Below are positions 6,111 to 14,355 of a stretch of 34,856 nt of DNA, piece after piece. A model generated the notes under the pieces. The model did no database searches. It was not told where the DNA came from and saw nothing but the letters and a program-made list of their open reading frames with translations. The stretch spans positions 1 through 34,856 of the forward strand of contig LUGL01000098.1 in NCBI GenBank assembly GCA_002796835.1. The letters run 5' to 3'. A program made the position numbers and the translations under genes. Each line of letters begins with the position of its first letter. The first letter of the stretch is position 1. Source of the stretch: Elainella saxicola E1 (GTDB lineage Bacteria; Cyanobacteriota; Cyanobacteriia; Elainellales; Elainellaceae).

Positions 6111-8996
6111 TTAGTTATTATCTTGCGATAGCTGTTGAGTGATAATTTCCAGGAGCTGTTTAAGTCTGACAGGTTTTGCCAAGTATTGATTTGCCCCTGC
6201 CTCTAAACAGCGTTCTGAATCACCAGGCATGGCTAAAGCCGTTACAGCAATAATGGGAATCGATTCGGTTGGAGAATGGGCGCGGATTTGACGGATCGCC
6301 TCTAAGCCGTCCATTTCAGGCATCTGAATATCCATAATAATCAGATTGGGTAGATGCTGTTTTGCCATTTGCACAGCTTCTAATCCATTCCGAGCCAGCA
6401 CGACCTGAAAATCATGGGCTTCTAGATAACTCATGATCGTCATGATGTTCGCTTCATTGTCTTCTGCCAGCAAGATTTTGGGCATATGAGATATCTCCAT
6501 AGCAGCAATGATTAAGGCAGTTTGTGCGCTAGGGGCCTGGATATTGGAATAAATTCGGCTGAGTGCCTGATGAAACTTTTGACGCGACAAGGGTTTTAGA
6601 ATATGTTCGGTGGCACCTAACTCCAAACTCCGCAGTCGTTCATCAACTACCGAAACCACGACAATCGGAATATTGCAAGTTTCGGGATGAGCTTTTAACT
6701 CCCGTAACACTTCCCAGCCAGAACAGTCTGGCAGCAGAAGATCCAGGACGATCACATCAGGTCGCACACGCAGCGCCACATTCACGGCTCCTTCCCCAAC
6801 CGGATGAATGACGCTAGTTGCCCCGAGTTCAGCTAAATAGCGCTTAATTTGACTAGCCGCCGCACTTGAATCTTCCACCACTAAAGCCTGATGGATTTTA
6901 CGCTCGCTTTCCGGTATCTCAGGCCGAGCAGTATCCTCCTGATGGAAAAGGGGATGCCAGGGTAATATCACAGTAAAGCAACTGCCCCGATCGACCTCAC
7001 TCTCGACATGAACGCTGCCGCCATGTAAATCCACAATGCGTTGTACAATCGATAATCCCAGTCCAGTTCCTTCATAGCGTCGGGAGAGCGTACTGTCTAC
7101 TTGGACAAAGGGCTGAAAGATTTGAGTCAAGTCGTTTGTAGCAATACCAATACCTGTGTCTGTGACTTTCAGTCGAACGGTCTGCTGAGGCACATCCATC
7201 ACCACTTCAAGCCTGACTTGGCCTCCCTCAGGGGTAAACTTTACCGCATTGGTTAACAAATTGACCAACACCTGCAATAATCGCCGCTCATCAGCTTGGA
7301 TCTCGGAGATCGTTGGATCAATGGCACAGGTAACCTGAATTCGTTTTTGCTGCGCTTGTTGTTTAACAAAGTTGAGGCTGGACTCACAAACTAAAGGAAG
7401 CGAGACCGACTGGTAATCAAGCTCCATCTTGCCTGACTCAATCTTAGAGAGGTCTAACACATCATTAATCAATGACAGCAGATGTTGACCGCTCTGTTCG
7501 ATCGTTTGTAGAAACTGGCGTTGCTTCGCAGTGAGACTACCAAACACTTCTTCTAACAAAGTTTCAGATAATCCCAAAATTGAATTGAGTGGAGTCCGCA
7601 GCTCATGACTCATGTTCGCCAGAAACTCATCCTTGAGGCGGGCAGCTCTAGCTAATTCAGCATTAGCTAAACTTATCCGCTGGCTACTCTGGAGCAGTTG
7701 GGCTTCAGCCTCCTTAAGTTGGGTAATATCTCGTCCTACCGCTTGAAATTCGGTACATTGTCCCTGTTCATTTAAGATCATGTGGTTGATCCATTGAGTC
7801 CAGCGGATCTCTCCGTTAACCACCACCCGGTTTTCAATCACAACAGTAGGATTTTCAACACCCATAGAAGATACTAGTCGCTCAACCCGTTCTTGATCCT
7901 CTTCAAAGATCACAGGTTCGTAACTTTTACCCAAAACCTCTTCTGGTTTCAACCCAAAATAGCGACAGTAGGCACCATTGACAAACAAAACTGTGCGATC
8001 AGGTAAAAACCGGGCAATTAAATCAGTTTGATCCTCCACAATCGCCCGATAACGCGCTTCACTTTGCTGTTCTAGCTGGGTGTAAGCATTGGATTGTCGC
8101 AGCGCAATTCCTAAATGAATCGCAAGCTGTTGCAGTAATTCCAGCTCTGTCGATTGCCAATCTCTTGCAGATGTACAATGGTGCGCAATCAGCAGACCCC
8201 AGAGATGATCGCCTTGTAGAATTGGTACAACCAGATTCGCCCTCACCTGAAACTGAGCCAAAAATTCCACATGGCAGGGCTCAAGACTACCATCATAAAT
8301 ATCAGATTTCGTCATCACCCGCCCTTGCCGATAGCGTTCAGTGTAGCCCTCAGCAAAACAAGGATCAGAAATTTGGGAATAGAGAACCGATCGCCATCCC
8401 TCAACGACTGATTCAGCCACAACAGTATGCTGCCCATCTGGGGCTAATCGAAACACCAGAACGCGATCGGTTTGCAGCACCTGACGCACTTCAGTCACCG
8501 TTGTATGAAGAATTTCATCGAGCTCTAGAGATTGGTGAATTTGTTGACTGATATGCCTGATCAGCCGCTCTCGTTCAATTTGCTGTTGGAACTGAATTTG
8601 GAGTTGCACGGTTGTAATGGTGCGGCGTACTTCCACACGCAAACTCTCCGGGGTGATCAACTCCTTCACCAGATACCCTTGTGCTCCCGCCCGGATCGCC
8701 CGCAGCGCCACTCCTTCATTTCCCTGCCCAGTCACCAATATAACCGGCAAGGAAGGCTGCTGAGTCAAGGATTGTAGCCGAGTTAAAAAATCGAGACCAT
8801 CCAGGTCAGGTAAACGGTAGTCTAACAAGACGACATCTGGTCGATGTTGTTGCCAGAGGGTTAATCCAACTTGCGCCAAAGGGGCTTCCAGGATGATATA
8901 GGAATATTCCTGATCCCGCATCAGATAGCGCCGATAAAGCTCCCGGTCCTCAGGAGAATCATCGACAATTAAGAGAGTTAACCCAACTCGATTCAT
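6111..8996 (-). CDS. Hybrid histidine kinase with DXCF-type cyanobacteriochrome GAF domain
   Basis: The 961-aa protein reads REC (about 5-125, phospho-acceptor D59), GAF (about 155-300), PAS (311-430), HisKA (H464 in NMSHELRTPL), HATPase (N-box NLLTNAVKF; DTGIGI; GTGLGLSIV), REC2 (D752) and REC3 (D889). The GAF domain carries DPCF at 211-214 and CH at 241-242 in LEPCHVEFLAQFQVRANLVV, then LWGLLIAHHCTSARDWQ. These are marks of bilin-binding cyanobacteriochromes. The two Cys (C213, C241) are 28 residues apart, as I recall for TePixJ, a DXCF photoreceptor. It should therefore bind phycocyanobilin or phycoviolobilin and sense blue/green-type light; the colour is inferred. It is the last gene of a phytochrome operon, starting two bases after the Rcp-type regulator gene ends. 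No clear terminator is seen in the 232-bp gap that follows. Confidence 0.93.
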   Translation of the reverse strand: MNRVGLTLLIVDDSPEDRELYRRYLMRDQEYSYIILEAPLAQVGLTLWQQHRPDVVLLDYRLPDLDGLDFLTRLQSLTQQPSLPVILVTGQGNEGVALRAIRAGAQGYLVKELITPESLRVEVRRTITTVQLQIQFQQQIERERLIRHISQQIHQSLELDEILHTTVTEVRQVLQTDRVLVFRLAPDGQHTVVAESVVEGWRSVLYSQISDPCFAEGYTERYRQGRVMTKSDIYDGSLEPCHVEFLAQFQVRANLVVPILQGDHLWGLLIAHHCTSARDWQSTELELLQQLAIHLGIALRQSNAYTQLEQQSEARYRAIVEDQTDLIARFLPDRTVLFVNGAYCRYFGLKPEEVLGKSYEPVIFEEDQERVERLVSSMGVENPTVVIENRVVVNGEIRWTQWINHMILNEQGQCTEFQAVGRDITQLKEAEAQLLQSSQRISLANAELARAARLKDEFLANMSHELRTPLNSILGLSETLLEEVFGSLTAKQRQFLQTIEQSGQHLLSLINDVLDLSKIESGKMELDYQSVSLPLVCESSLNFVKQQAQQKRIQVTCAIDPTISEIQADERRLLQVLVNLLTNAVKFTPEGGQVRLEVVMDVPQQTVRLKVTDTGIGIATNDLTQIFQPFVQVDSTLSRRYEGTGLGLSIVQRIVDLHGGSVHVESEVDRGSCFTVILPWHPLFHQEDTARPEIPESERKIHQALVVEDSSAAASQIKRYLAELGATSVIHPVGEGAVNVALRVRPDVIVLDLLLPDCSGWEVLRELKAHPETCNIPIVVVSVVDERLRSLELGATEHILKPLSRQKFHQALSRIYSNIQAPSAQTALIIAAMEISHMPKILLAEDNEANIMTIMSYLEAHDFQVVLARNGLEAVQMAKQHLPNLIIMDIQMPEMDGLEAIRQIRAHSPTESIPIIAVTALAMPGDSERCLEAGANQYLAKPVRLKQLLEIITQQLSQDNN

Positions 8997-8998
8997 AA

Positions 8999-9472
8999 CT
9001 AATTTTTCGGCTGATCAGGGAGTACGGCTACTTCAAACCAATAATCTACTAGAACTTGGATATCCCGTTTGAGCTGAGCAAAATCGATCGGTTTAACGAT
9101 GTAGCTATTGGCTCCGTACTGGTAGCACTCCTCAATATCTTTTGGATTACTGGAGGTAGTAAACACAATGACCGGGATAGTTTTCAGATTATCATCCTGC
9201 TTGATCCGACGCAAAACTTCTCTGCCGTCAGTTCCCGGTAAATTCAAGTCAAGCACGATCAGAACAGGACGCGACATATAATCCTGATCGCGATAAGAAC
9301 CCGTTCGGTAAAGAAACGCCAGCGCCTGTTCACCGTTCACACAACGCTGAATTGGCACGGTCATAGACGATCGCTTCAGAAATCGTTGCAGTACTTCAAA
9401 GTCTTCATTGCTGTCTTCCACAACCAACAGGGGAGATGTTCGCTTGCCAGAAGAAGTTGAGAGAAGAATCAT
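8999..9472 (-). CDS. Rcp1-type phytochrome response regulator
   Basis: This 157-aa single-domain receiver receives phosphate from the adjacent phytochrome kinase. It has the acidic pair E19/D20 (VVEDSNED), the phospho-acceptor D75 (LIVLDLNLPG), the TT of VIVFTTSS and the conserved Lys in YIVKPIDF. FLYRTGSYRDQ and the Leu-rich C-terminal helix (LVDYWFEVAVLP) are typical of cyanobacterial Rcp1 proteins, which have no output domain. Its ATG overlaps the phytochrome stop codon (ATGA, 9469-9472), so the two are translationally coupled. The hybrid kinase begins two bases after its TAG. Confidence 0.93.
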   Translation of the reverse strand: MILLSTSSGKRTSPLLVVEDSNEDFEVLQRFLKRSSMTVPIQRCVNGEQALAFLYRTGSYRDQDYMSRPVLIVLDLNLPGTDGREVLRRIKQDDNLKTIPVIVFTTSSNPKDIEECYQYGANSYIVKPIDFAQLKRDIQVLVDYWFEVAVLPDQPKN

Positions 9473-11745
9473 AGAGTGACCTCTGGCGATAAAGTAAAGT
9501 AAAAAGTACTACCTTGATTGGGAATCGACTCTATCCAGATTCTACCACCATGCCGCTCTACAATCTTGCGAGCGATCGTCAACCCGACACCAGTCCCACC
9601 ACTGAAATCGTCTCGGCCATGCAGACGGCGGAAAATCTGAAAAACTTTGTCAAAATGCTCTTTTGAAATTCCAATCCCATTATCACGAACATAAAATGTA
9701 AACGTATCAGGGAGAAGTTCACCAACGCTATCTTGTATTTGCGATTCGCCTTCCTCAACATAACCAATTTCAACCCATTTTTCCGCTTGGTTATTGTACT
9801 TAATTGCATTGCTAATCAAGTTAGTGAATAGCTCATTCATTTGGGCGCGATCGCAGGCAACGGTGGGAAGCGATCGAGGAACACGAAACTCCACCGCACT
9901 CTGGGGTCGAGCCATGATCAGGGTTGTAATCACCTGCTGCACTAACTCATGCAAATTTACGGGTTGTCGAACTAACTCGGCCCGTCCTAGACGAGAAAAA
10001 TGGAGGAGTGAATTGATCAGATCTTCCATGCGTTGGGTTAGCCGCACCAACGTTTGCAGTTTTGCCACGCCATCTTCGTCCAGGGCTGCTTCATAGTCCT
10101 CCATGAGAAAATTGGCATAGTTATGAATGCCGCGTAGGGGTTCCTTCAAATCATGCGAAGCGATGTAGGCAAAAGAATCGAGATCTTCATTACTCCGCTG
10201 CAATTCAAAATTCATCAATGCCAGTTCATCAGCCTGTCGTAACACCACTCCGACAATCAGGCTACGTAGCTCGCTAGCAGCCTCAATCTCAGCCGCTTTC
10301 CAGGGCAATGAGCATCCATGCACTGTTTCCTGCCATGCTTCAAAAGATTGGCGCGGCGACATCCGTAAACTGCCATCCTCTAAGACTTCTACCGGCTTGT
10401 TTGGATTTCCTCCCCAATTGACTGTTTGAATCACTTCTGGACGAAACCACAGAATATAGTTTTGGTGAACTTTAGAAATCTCCAGGGCCAATAAACCGCT
10501 GGCGATCGTCTTAAATGACTCTGCGGCAGGATACTGTTTCGACAGGGATTGGGTGGCAAACAGACTATGCTGTAAGTGAGATTTAATCCAACTGAGCAAG
10601 GTACCTACTTCTGTTTCTGAAGGGGTTTCACCCACTTGAATACACTGATTGCCGCTATATATCACTGCTCCGGTTGCGCCAACCAGATCGAGCAGTTGAG
10701 CACCTAGCTGCATCATCCCATCTAAAAAATATTCAGACTGAGACAACGCTTCAATAAATTGAGTTTGCAACGATTTCAATTGCCGCTTATAGTCAATATC
10801 CTCATTGTTCTCTTTATTGTAGAGTTCAATCGACATTACCTGTCCAACAAACTCACATATTGTTCGAATGTTGCAAGGAACATATTTAGGGGACGAATGA
10901 TGGCAGGCAATCAATCCCCAGAGCTTTTGATCTTGAATCAGAGAAATGGACATGGAGGCAGTAACCTCCATATTTTGCAGGTACTCCAAATGCATTGGAG
11001 AAACACTCCGCAACACCGATAAACTGAGATCAAGCGGGGCGTTCGTTAAGGGATAATCCACTGGCATCAAGGCAACGGGCTGATAGCGTGATGTTGGAAT
11101 TAACCGCAGCCAGTTTAGGGTATAGAGTTGTTTGGCTTGGAGGGGAATGTCAGTAGAGGGATACCGTAAGTTGAGATAGGAAGTTGCTTGATCCGTATCT
11201 TCAGCAATCACGCTGCCTGCACCATCTTGATCAAATCGATAAACCATCACCCGATCGAAACCCGTAATTCTGCGAATTTCCTTCACCACAACCTCGCACA
11301 TCTCTAATAAACTAGCCGCTTTTTGAATGCGCGTGATAGTTCCTTTCGTCTGTTGATAAAAGTCAAAAAAGTCTGTCTTGCCCTTTGCTTTTTTAGGCTC
11401 TAACTCTAGAACAATCGCCGACCCCGAACGGTGAATAATCCCATCACAATGAAGTAGTTTATCTGAGCATTTGATCGACAAATCTAGAGGATTGATGCTC
11501 TCAAAATCCTCTGATAAACATTGATGAATTAGCTTGATTTGCTTAGCAGACAGCAAATCCGATAGACGCTTGCTTAATAAATCTTCAGGCAAATAGCCAA
11601 TTATTTCCTGAGTATTAACACTTAATTGGACAATTTCCAGGGTAGGCTCTTGGAGGACTAACAAAATTCCATGCGGTTGAATTGAACCTGGAATGTGGAT
11701 TGGTTCACGATCGCAGTTAGTGAGATCAATTGTTTTGTCAGTCAT
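9469..11745 (-). CDS. Bacteriophytochrome histidine kinase (biliverdin-type)
   Basis: With the ATG at 11745 the protein has 758 residues; a TTG 15 bases upstream is an alternative. Domain order is PAS (about 8-115), GAF (about 140-305), PHY (about 315-500), HisKA (H531 in ASHDLKEPLRGI) and HATPase (YVRDNGIGI, GGTGVGLTIARKI). C11 in TNCDREPIHIPGSIQPHG is at the position where bacteriophytochromes bind biliverdin. The GAF cysteine used by plant and Cph1-type phytochromes is Met here (RSVSPMHLEYLQNM), so this is a BphP and should sense red/far-red light with biliverdin. The PSTDIP segment (196-201) and the PHY-tongue PRQSF (464-468) are present. It is co-transcribed with, and overlaps by four bases, the Rcp1-type regulator. 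A PadR-type gene lies 54 bp upstream on the same strand. Confidence 0.95.
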   Translation of the reverse strand: MTDKTIDLTNCDREPIHIPGSIQPHGILLVLQEPTLEIVQLSVNTQEIIGYLPEDLLSKRLSDLLSAKQIKLIHQCLSEDFESINPLDLSIKCSDKLLHCDGIIHRSGSAIVLELEPKKAKGKTDFFDFYQQTKGTITRIQKAASLLEMCEVVVKEIRRITGFDRVMVYRFDQDGAGSVIAEDTDQATSYLNLRYPSTDIPLQAKQLYTLNWLRLIPTSRYQPVALMPVDYPLTNAPLDLSLSVLRSVSPMHLEYLQNMEVTASMSISLIQDQKLWGLIACHHSSPKYVPCNIRTICEFVGQVMSIELYNKENNEDIDYKRQLKSLQTQFIEALSQSEYFLDGMMQLGAQLLDLVGATGAVIYSGNQCIQVGETPSETEVGTLLSWIKSHLQHSLFATQSLSKQYPAAESFKTIASGLLALEISKVHQNYILWFRPEVIQTVNWGGNPNKPVEVLEDGSLRMSPRQSFEAWQETVHGCSLPWKAAEIEAASELRSLIVGVVLRQADELALMNFELQRSNEDLDSFAYIASHDLKEPLRGIHNYANFLMEDYEAALDEDGVAKLQTLVRLTQRMEDLINSLLHFSRLGRAELVRQPVNLHELVQQVITTLIMARPQSAVEFRVPRSLPTVACDRAQMNELFTNLISNAIKYNNQAEKWVEIGYVEEGESQIQDSVGELLPDTFTFYVRDNGIGISKEHFDKVFQIFRRLHGRDDFSGGTGVGLTIARKIVERHGGRIWIESIPNQGSTFYFTLSPEVTL

Positions 11746-11799
11746 CCTCAGCTTTCCCAAATCCTTACTACTTTGATAATGCCACCAGGAAATATTAAG

Positions 11800-12348
11800 T
11801 CAACTTGAATTCTGCAAGCCCTCGATCGTCTCTTTCAACCAATCAATATAGGTTTGTTCGCGACGCATTACCAGTTCCAGAACCCGTTGATGCAGTTTTG
11901 GGTTCCGAGCGGTCACCTGCTCCTCTGGAAGATCGATCGCCTCACATTCAGCCAGCTTATCGCGTCGTGCCATTAACTCTTGTTGCAACAAATAGACGAT
12001 CGCCCGATCCGACAATTGATCGGCTGGTAATTGACTGGCGAGATAGAGCTGCACCAGCAATGGTTCTCGCAAAATGGGTGAAGGCTGATGGGACTGGAGC
12101 CACCGAATTAGCTCTGCCTCCCCTGCTGCAGTTACCTGATAAACCTTGCGATTGGGTCGATCGTGCTGAATTTCGATCGTGCAAGCAATCCAGCCCTGCG
12201 CTTCGAGTTTGTCTAGCGTCCGATAGATTTGAGCCTGATCGGCTGGCCACAAATGGGCAATGCACTGATCAAAGCACTCAGTTTTAAGGTCATAACCAGT
12301 CCGCTGCTGTTGCTGGAGCAGACCAAGAATTACATATGCAAGAGACAT
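11800..12348 (-). CDS. PadR-family transcriptional regulator
   Basis: This 182-aa protein starts with the PadR winged helix (MSLAYVILGLLQQQQRTGYD, then AQIYRTLDKLEAQGWI and RKVYQVTAAGEAEL) and continues with the C-terminal Vir_act_alpha_C-like helical domain (residues about 90-180), which mediates dimerisation and ligand sensing. The N-terminus is conserved to the first Met. It is divergent from pirin across 154 bp that contain a 19-bp inverted repeat. It also lies immediately upstream of the phytochrome operon on the same strand, so it may be the first gene of that operon or may regulate pirin. Confidence 0.93.
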   Translation of the reverse strand: MSLAYVILGLLQQQQRTGYDLKTECFDQCIAHLWPADQAQIYRTLDKLEAQGWIACTIEIQHDRPNRKVYQVTAAGEAELIRWLQSHQPSPILREPLLVQLYLASQLPADQLSDRAIVYLLQQELMARRDKLAECEAIDLPEEQVTARNPKLHQRVLELVMRREQTYIDWLKETIEGLQNSS

Positions 12349-12371
12349 AGCGGGTTTACCGATCCAACTGT

Positions 12372-12390
12372 AGGGGTAAGCCCTACCCCT
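12372..12390. promoter_or_regulatory. Inverted repeat between PadR-type gene and pirin, candidate operator
   Basis: AGGGGTA-agccc-TACCCCT is a perfect inverted repeat with 7-bp arms and a 5-bp spacer. It lies 23 bp upstream of the PadR ATG in the divergent intergenic region. PadR autoregulation is common; the link to this site is inferred, and the sequence is not the classic ATGT-N8-ACAT. Confidence 0.45.
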
Positions 12391-12502
12391 GAAATCAATA
12401 TACTCCTATGCTATTATAAGATTAATCATATATGGGACGAGTTGAAGCGGAAGTTCGTCTGAGTACCAATCTGTCCTATTGCCAACCTGAGGAGGCAATC
12501 CG

Positions 12503-13396
12503 ATGACCTCACAAACTCACCTATTTCGAACGGTTGCAGGAATCATCAATAGCGTTGAGACGTTTGAAGGGGCAGGCTTTCTAGTCCGCCGTCCTTTTCC
12601 AAAAAGCAGTTTCTCAGAGTTCGATCCCTTTCTCCTGCTTGATGAGCTGGGACCGATCCATCTCAAACCAGGGCAAGCAAAAGGGGCACCCGATCACCCC
12701 CATCGTGGGTTCGAAACTGTTACCTATATTTTGGCAGGTCGGTTAGAACATCGAGATTCCGAAGGCCATAGCGGTTTGCTGCATCCGGGTGATGTGCAAT
12801 GGATGACCGCAGGGGCAGGTGTGGTGCATTCGGAAATGCCTGAGGCAGAATTTACTCGAACTGGCGGAAGGCTCCATGGGATTCAACTCTGGGTCAACTT
12901 GCCTCAATCGGATAAAATGTCACCTCCTCGCTATCAAGAAATTCCAGCCGATCAGATTCCGTCAGCCCAAACAGAAGATGGATCGGTTCAGGTGCGAGTC
13001 ATTGCTGGAGAAGCCCTGGGAGCAAAAGCGCTGATTGAAACCCGTACCCCGATCATCTATCTCCACTTCACTCTTCAGCCAGGAGCGACGATCGTTCAAA
13101 CCGTACCGCAAGCTTATAACGCTTTTGCCTATGTGCTGGATGGATCGGGTGAATTTGGGAGCGACCAGGAATCTGGAAACGACGGACAGATGGTGCTCTT
13201 TGCCCAGGATGGAGAAGAAGTTATCATAACCAACCCTGCTGAGGCACAACAACCTCTAGATCTGCTCCTGATTGCTGGCGTGCCACTGAATGAGCCTGTC
13301 GTGCGCTATGGTCCTTTTGTAATGAACACCAAAACCGAAATTCAACAGGCAATCGACGATTACCGCAATGGAAGGATGGGAAAAATCCATGCTTAA
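12503..13396 (+). CDS. Pirin family protein
   Basis: This 297-aa bicupin has the pirin N-terminal hallmark (DPFLLLDELGP, then PDHPHRGFETVTYIL). The metal ligands can be read directly as H65, H67, H109 and E111, matching the spacing of human pirin His56/His58/His101/Glu103. The C-terminal cupin begins at about 180. Pirins bind iron; some act as quercetin 2,3-dioxygenases, others as regulators, and the substrate here cannot be told. A strong GAGGAGG lies at 12489-12495, seven bases before the ATG. The next gene overlaps its stop codon by eight bases. Confidence 0.94.
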   Translation: MTSQTHLFRTVAGIINSVETFEGAGFLVRRPFPKSSFSEFDPFLLLDELGPIHLKPGQAKGAPDHPHRGFETVTYILAGRLEHRDSEGHSGLLHPGDVQWMTAGAGVVHSEMPEAEFTRTGGRLHGIQLWVNLPQSDKMSPPRYQEIPADQIPSAQTEDGSVQVRVIAGEALGAKALIETRTPIIYLHFTLQPGATIVQTVPQAYNAFAYVLDGSGEFGSDQESGNDGQMVLFAQDGEEVIITNPAEAQQPLDLLLIAGVPLNEPVVRYGPFVMNTKTEIQQAIDDYRNGRMGKIHA

Positions 13397-13799
13397 CACA
13401 CTACAAATTCGGATTCATCAGCATCAATTTCTCAGCACTCTACGGAACAAGCTATTGCACTTGCATAAAGTCCTGCTGGACATGGAACAAATTACCTATG
13501 AGCAAGTACGGGGAAAGGTTTCCAGAGGCGAACTTTTACAGTTGGTGATCGACCACGATCAATTTGCCTGGTTGCACCAAATCTCAGAACGCATTGTGCA
13601 AATCGATGAAATGCTGCGGGCCGACGAGCCATTAACGCTAGACAAGATGATGGCGATCGCCAGAGATGTTCAAGCACTGCTGACTCCCGACGATCAAGGT
13701 GATGATTTTGCGGTTAAATATTATGCCGCATTTCAACATAATCCTGATGTTGTGTTGGCTCATGCTGATGTCGTAAAACTGCTAGTCGAGCCAGTTTAG
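13389..13799 (+). CDS. Hypothetical helical protein, 136 aa, co-translated with pirin
   Basis: I do not recognise a named family. From ATG 13389, which overlaps the pirin stop codon, the protein reads as an all-helical, His- and Leu-rich cytosolic protein (RNKLLHLHKVLLDMEQITYE, DHDQFAWLHQISERIVQIDE), with a C-terminal stretch FAVKYYAAFQHNPDVVLAHAD. An upstream in-frame ATG at 13368 would add seven residues, but it lies deeper in pirin. The overlap suggests translational coupling and a role linked to pirin. Confidence 0.78.
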   Translation: MLNTLQIRIHQHQFLSTLRNKLLHLHKVLLDMEQITYEQVRGKVSRGELLQLVIDHDQFAWLHQISERIVQIDEMLRADEPLTLDKMMAIARDVQALLTPDDQGDDFAVKYYAAFQHNPDVVLAHADVVKLLVEPV

Positions 13800-13840
13800 C
13801 AGCCGCTAGTTTCACAGGCTCCGCTATTAGCTATAAGCCG

Positions 13841-14311
13841 CTAGCAAACCTCAGCCGCTTTTCCTGGATGACGCATGAGCGTGACCGGAATAAATGGAAA
13901 TAGCGTAGACATTAGCTTCGTCAAACCAAACTTCCATTTGAGAGCGTGGGGCAGTTGTTGCCAGCCGATCGGAATAAAACCCAATCTCGTATAAAACTGG
14001 ACTAATCGACTGCCCACGCATTCTAGATAAAGCGGCTGAGTAGCCTGCTGAATTAAATATTGAGCTAAATAGGTTCCTAAACCCTGGTGACGCCAAGCTG
14101 ATCTAACAACCAGGCTACCGAGTTCCTGAGCTGCTTCAAAACAGCGCAACTGCCCACAAGCAATAATCTGGTTCTCGAATTCGATTACCCAAAACTGCGA
14201 CCAGCGTAATTGAGTCGGATCGAGCTTTGCTGCCAGCACTAGCTTCCGAATTACCCAAATATCTTGAGCGCGAGCGGGGCGAAGATCGTAGCCTGGTAAA
14301 AGATGAGCCAT
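13841..14311 (-). CDS. GNAT-family N-acetyltransferase
   Basis: This 156-aa GNAT has the acetyl-CoA-binding segment GSLVVRSAWRHQGLGTYLAQ (R-x-x-G-x-G type loop), the N-terminal YDLRPARAQDIWVIRKLV strand-helix, and FYTRLGFIPIG near the end. A basic, hydrophobic C-terminus (KWKFGLTKLMSTLFPFIPVT) may be membrane-associated. The substrate is unknown. It lies 44 bp downstream of parB on the same strand and may be read through from the parAB operon. Confidence 0.9.
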   Translation of the reverse strand: MAHLLPGYDLRPARAQDIWVIRKLVLAAKLDPTQLRWSQFWVIEFENQIIACGQLRCFEAAQELGSLVVRSAWRHQGLGTYLAQYLIQQATQPLYLECVGSRLVQFYTRLGFIPIGWQQLPHALKWKFGLTKLMSTLFPFIPVTLMRHPGKAAEVC

Positions 14312-14355
14312 TGATTAAACCAAGTTTGTCAATAAGAGTTCTGTTAATCAAGCAA

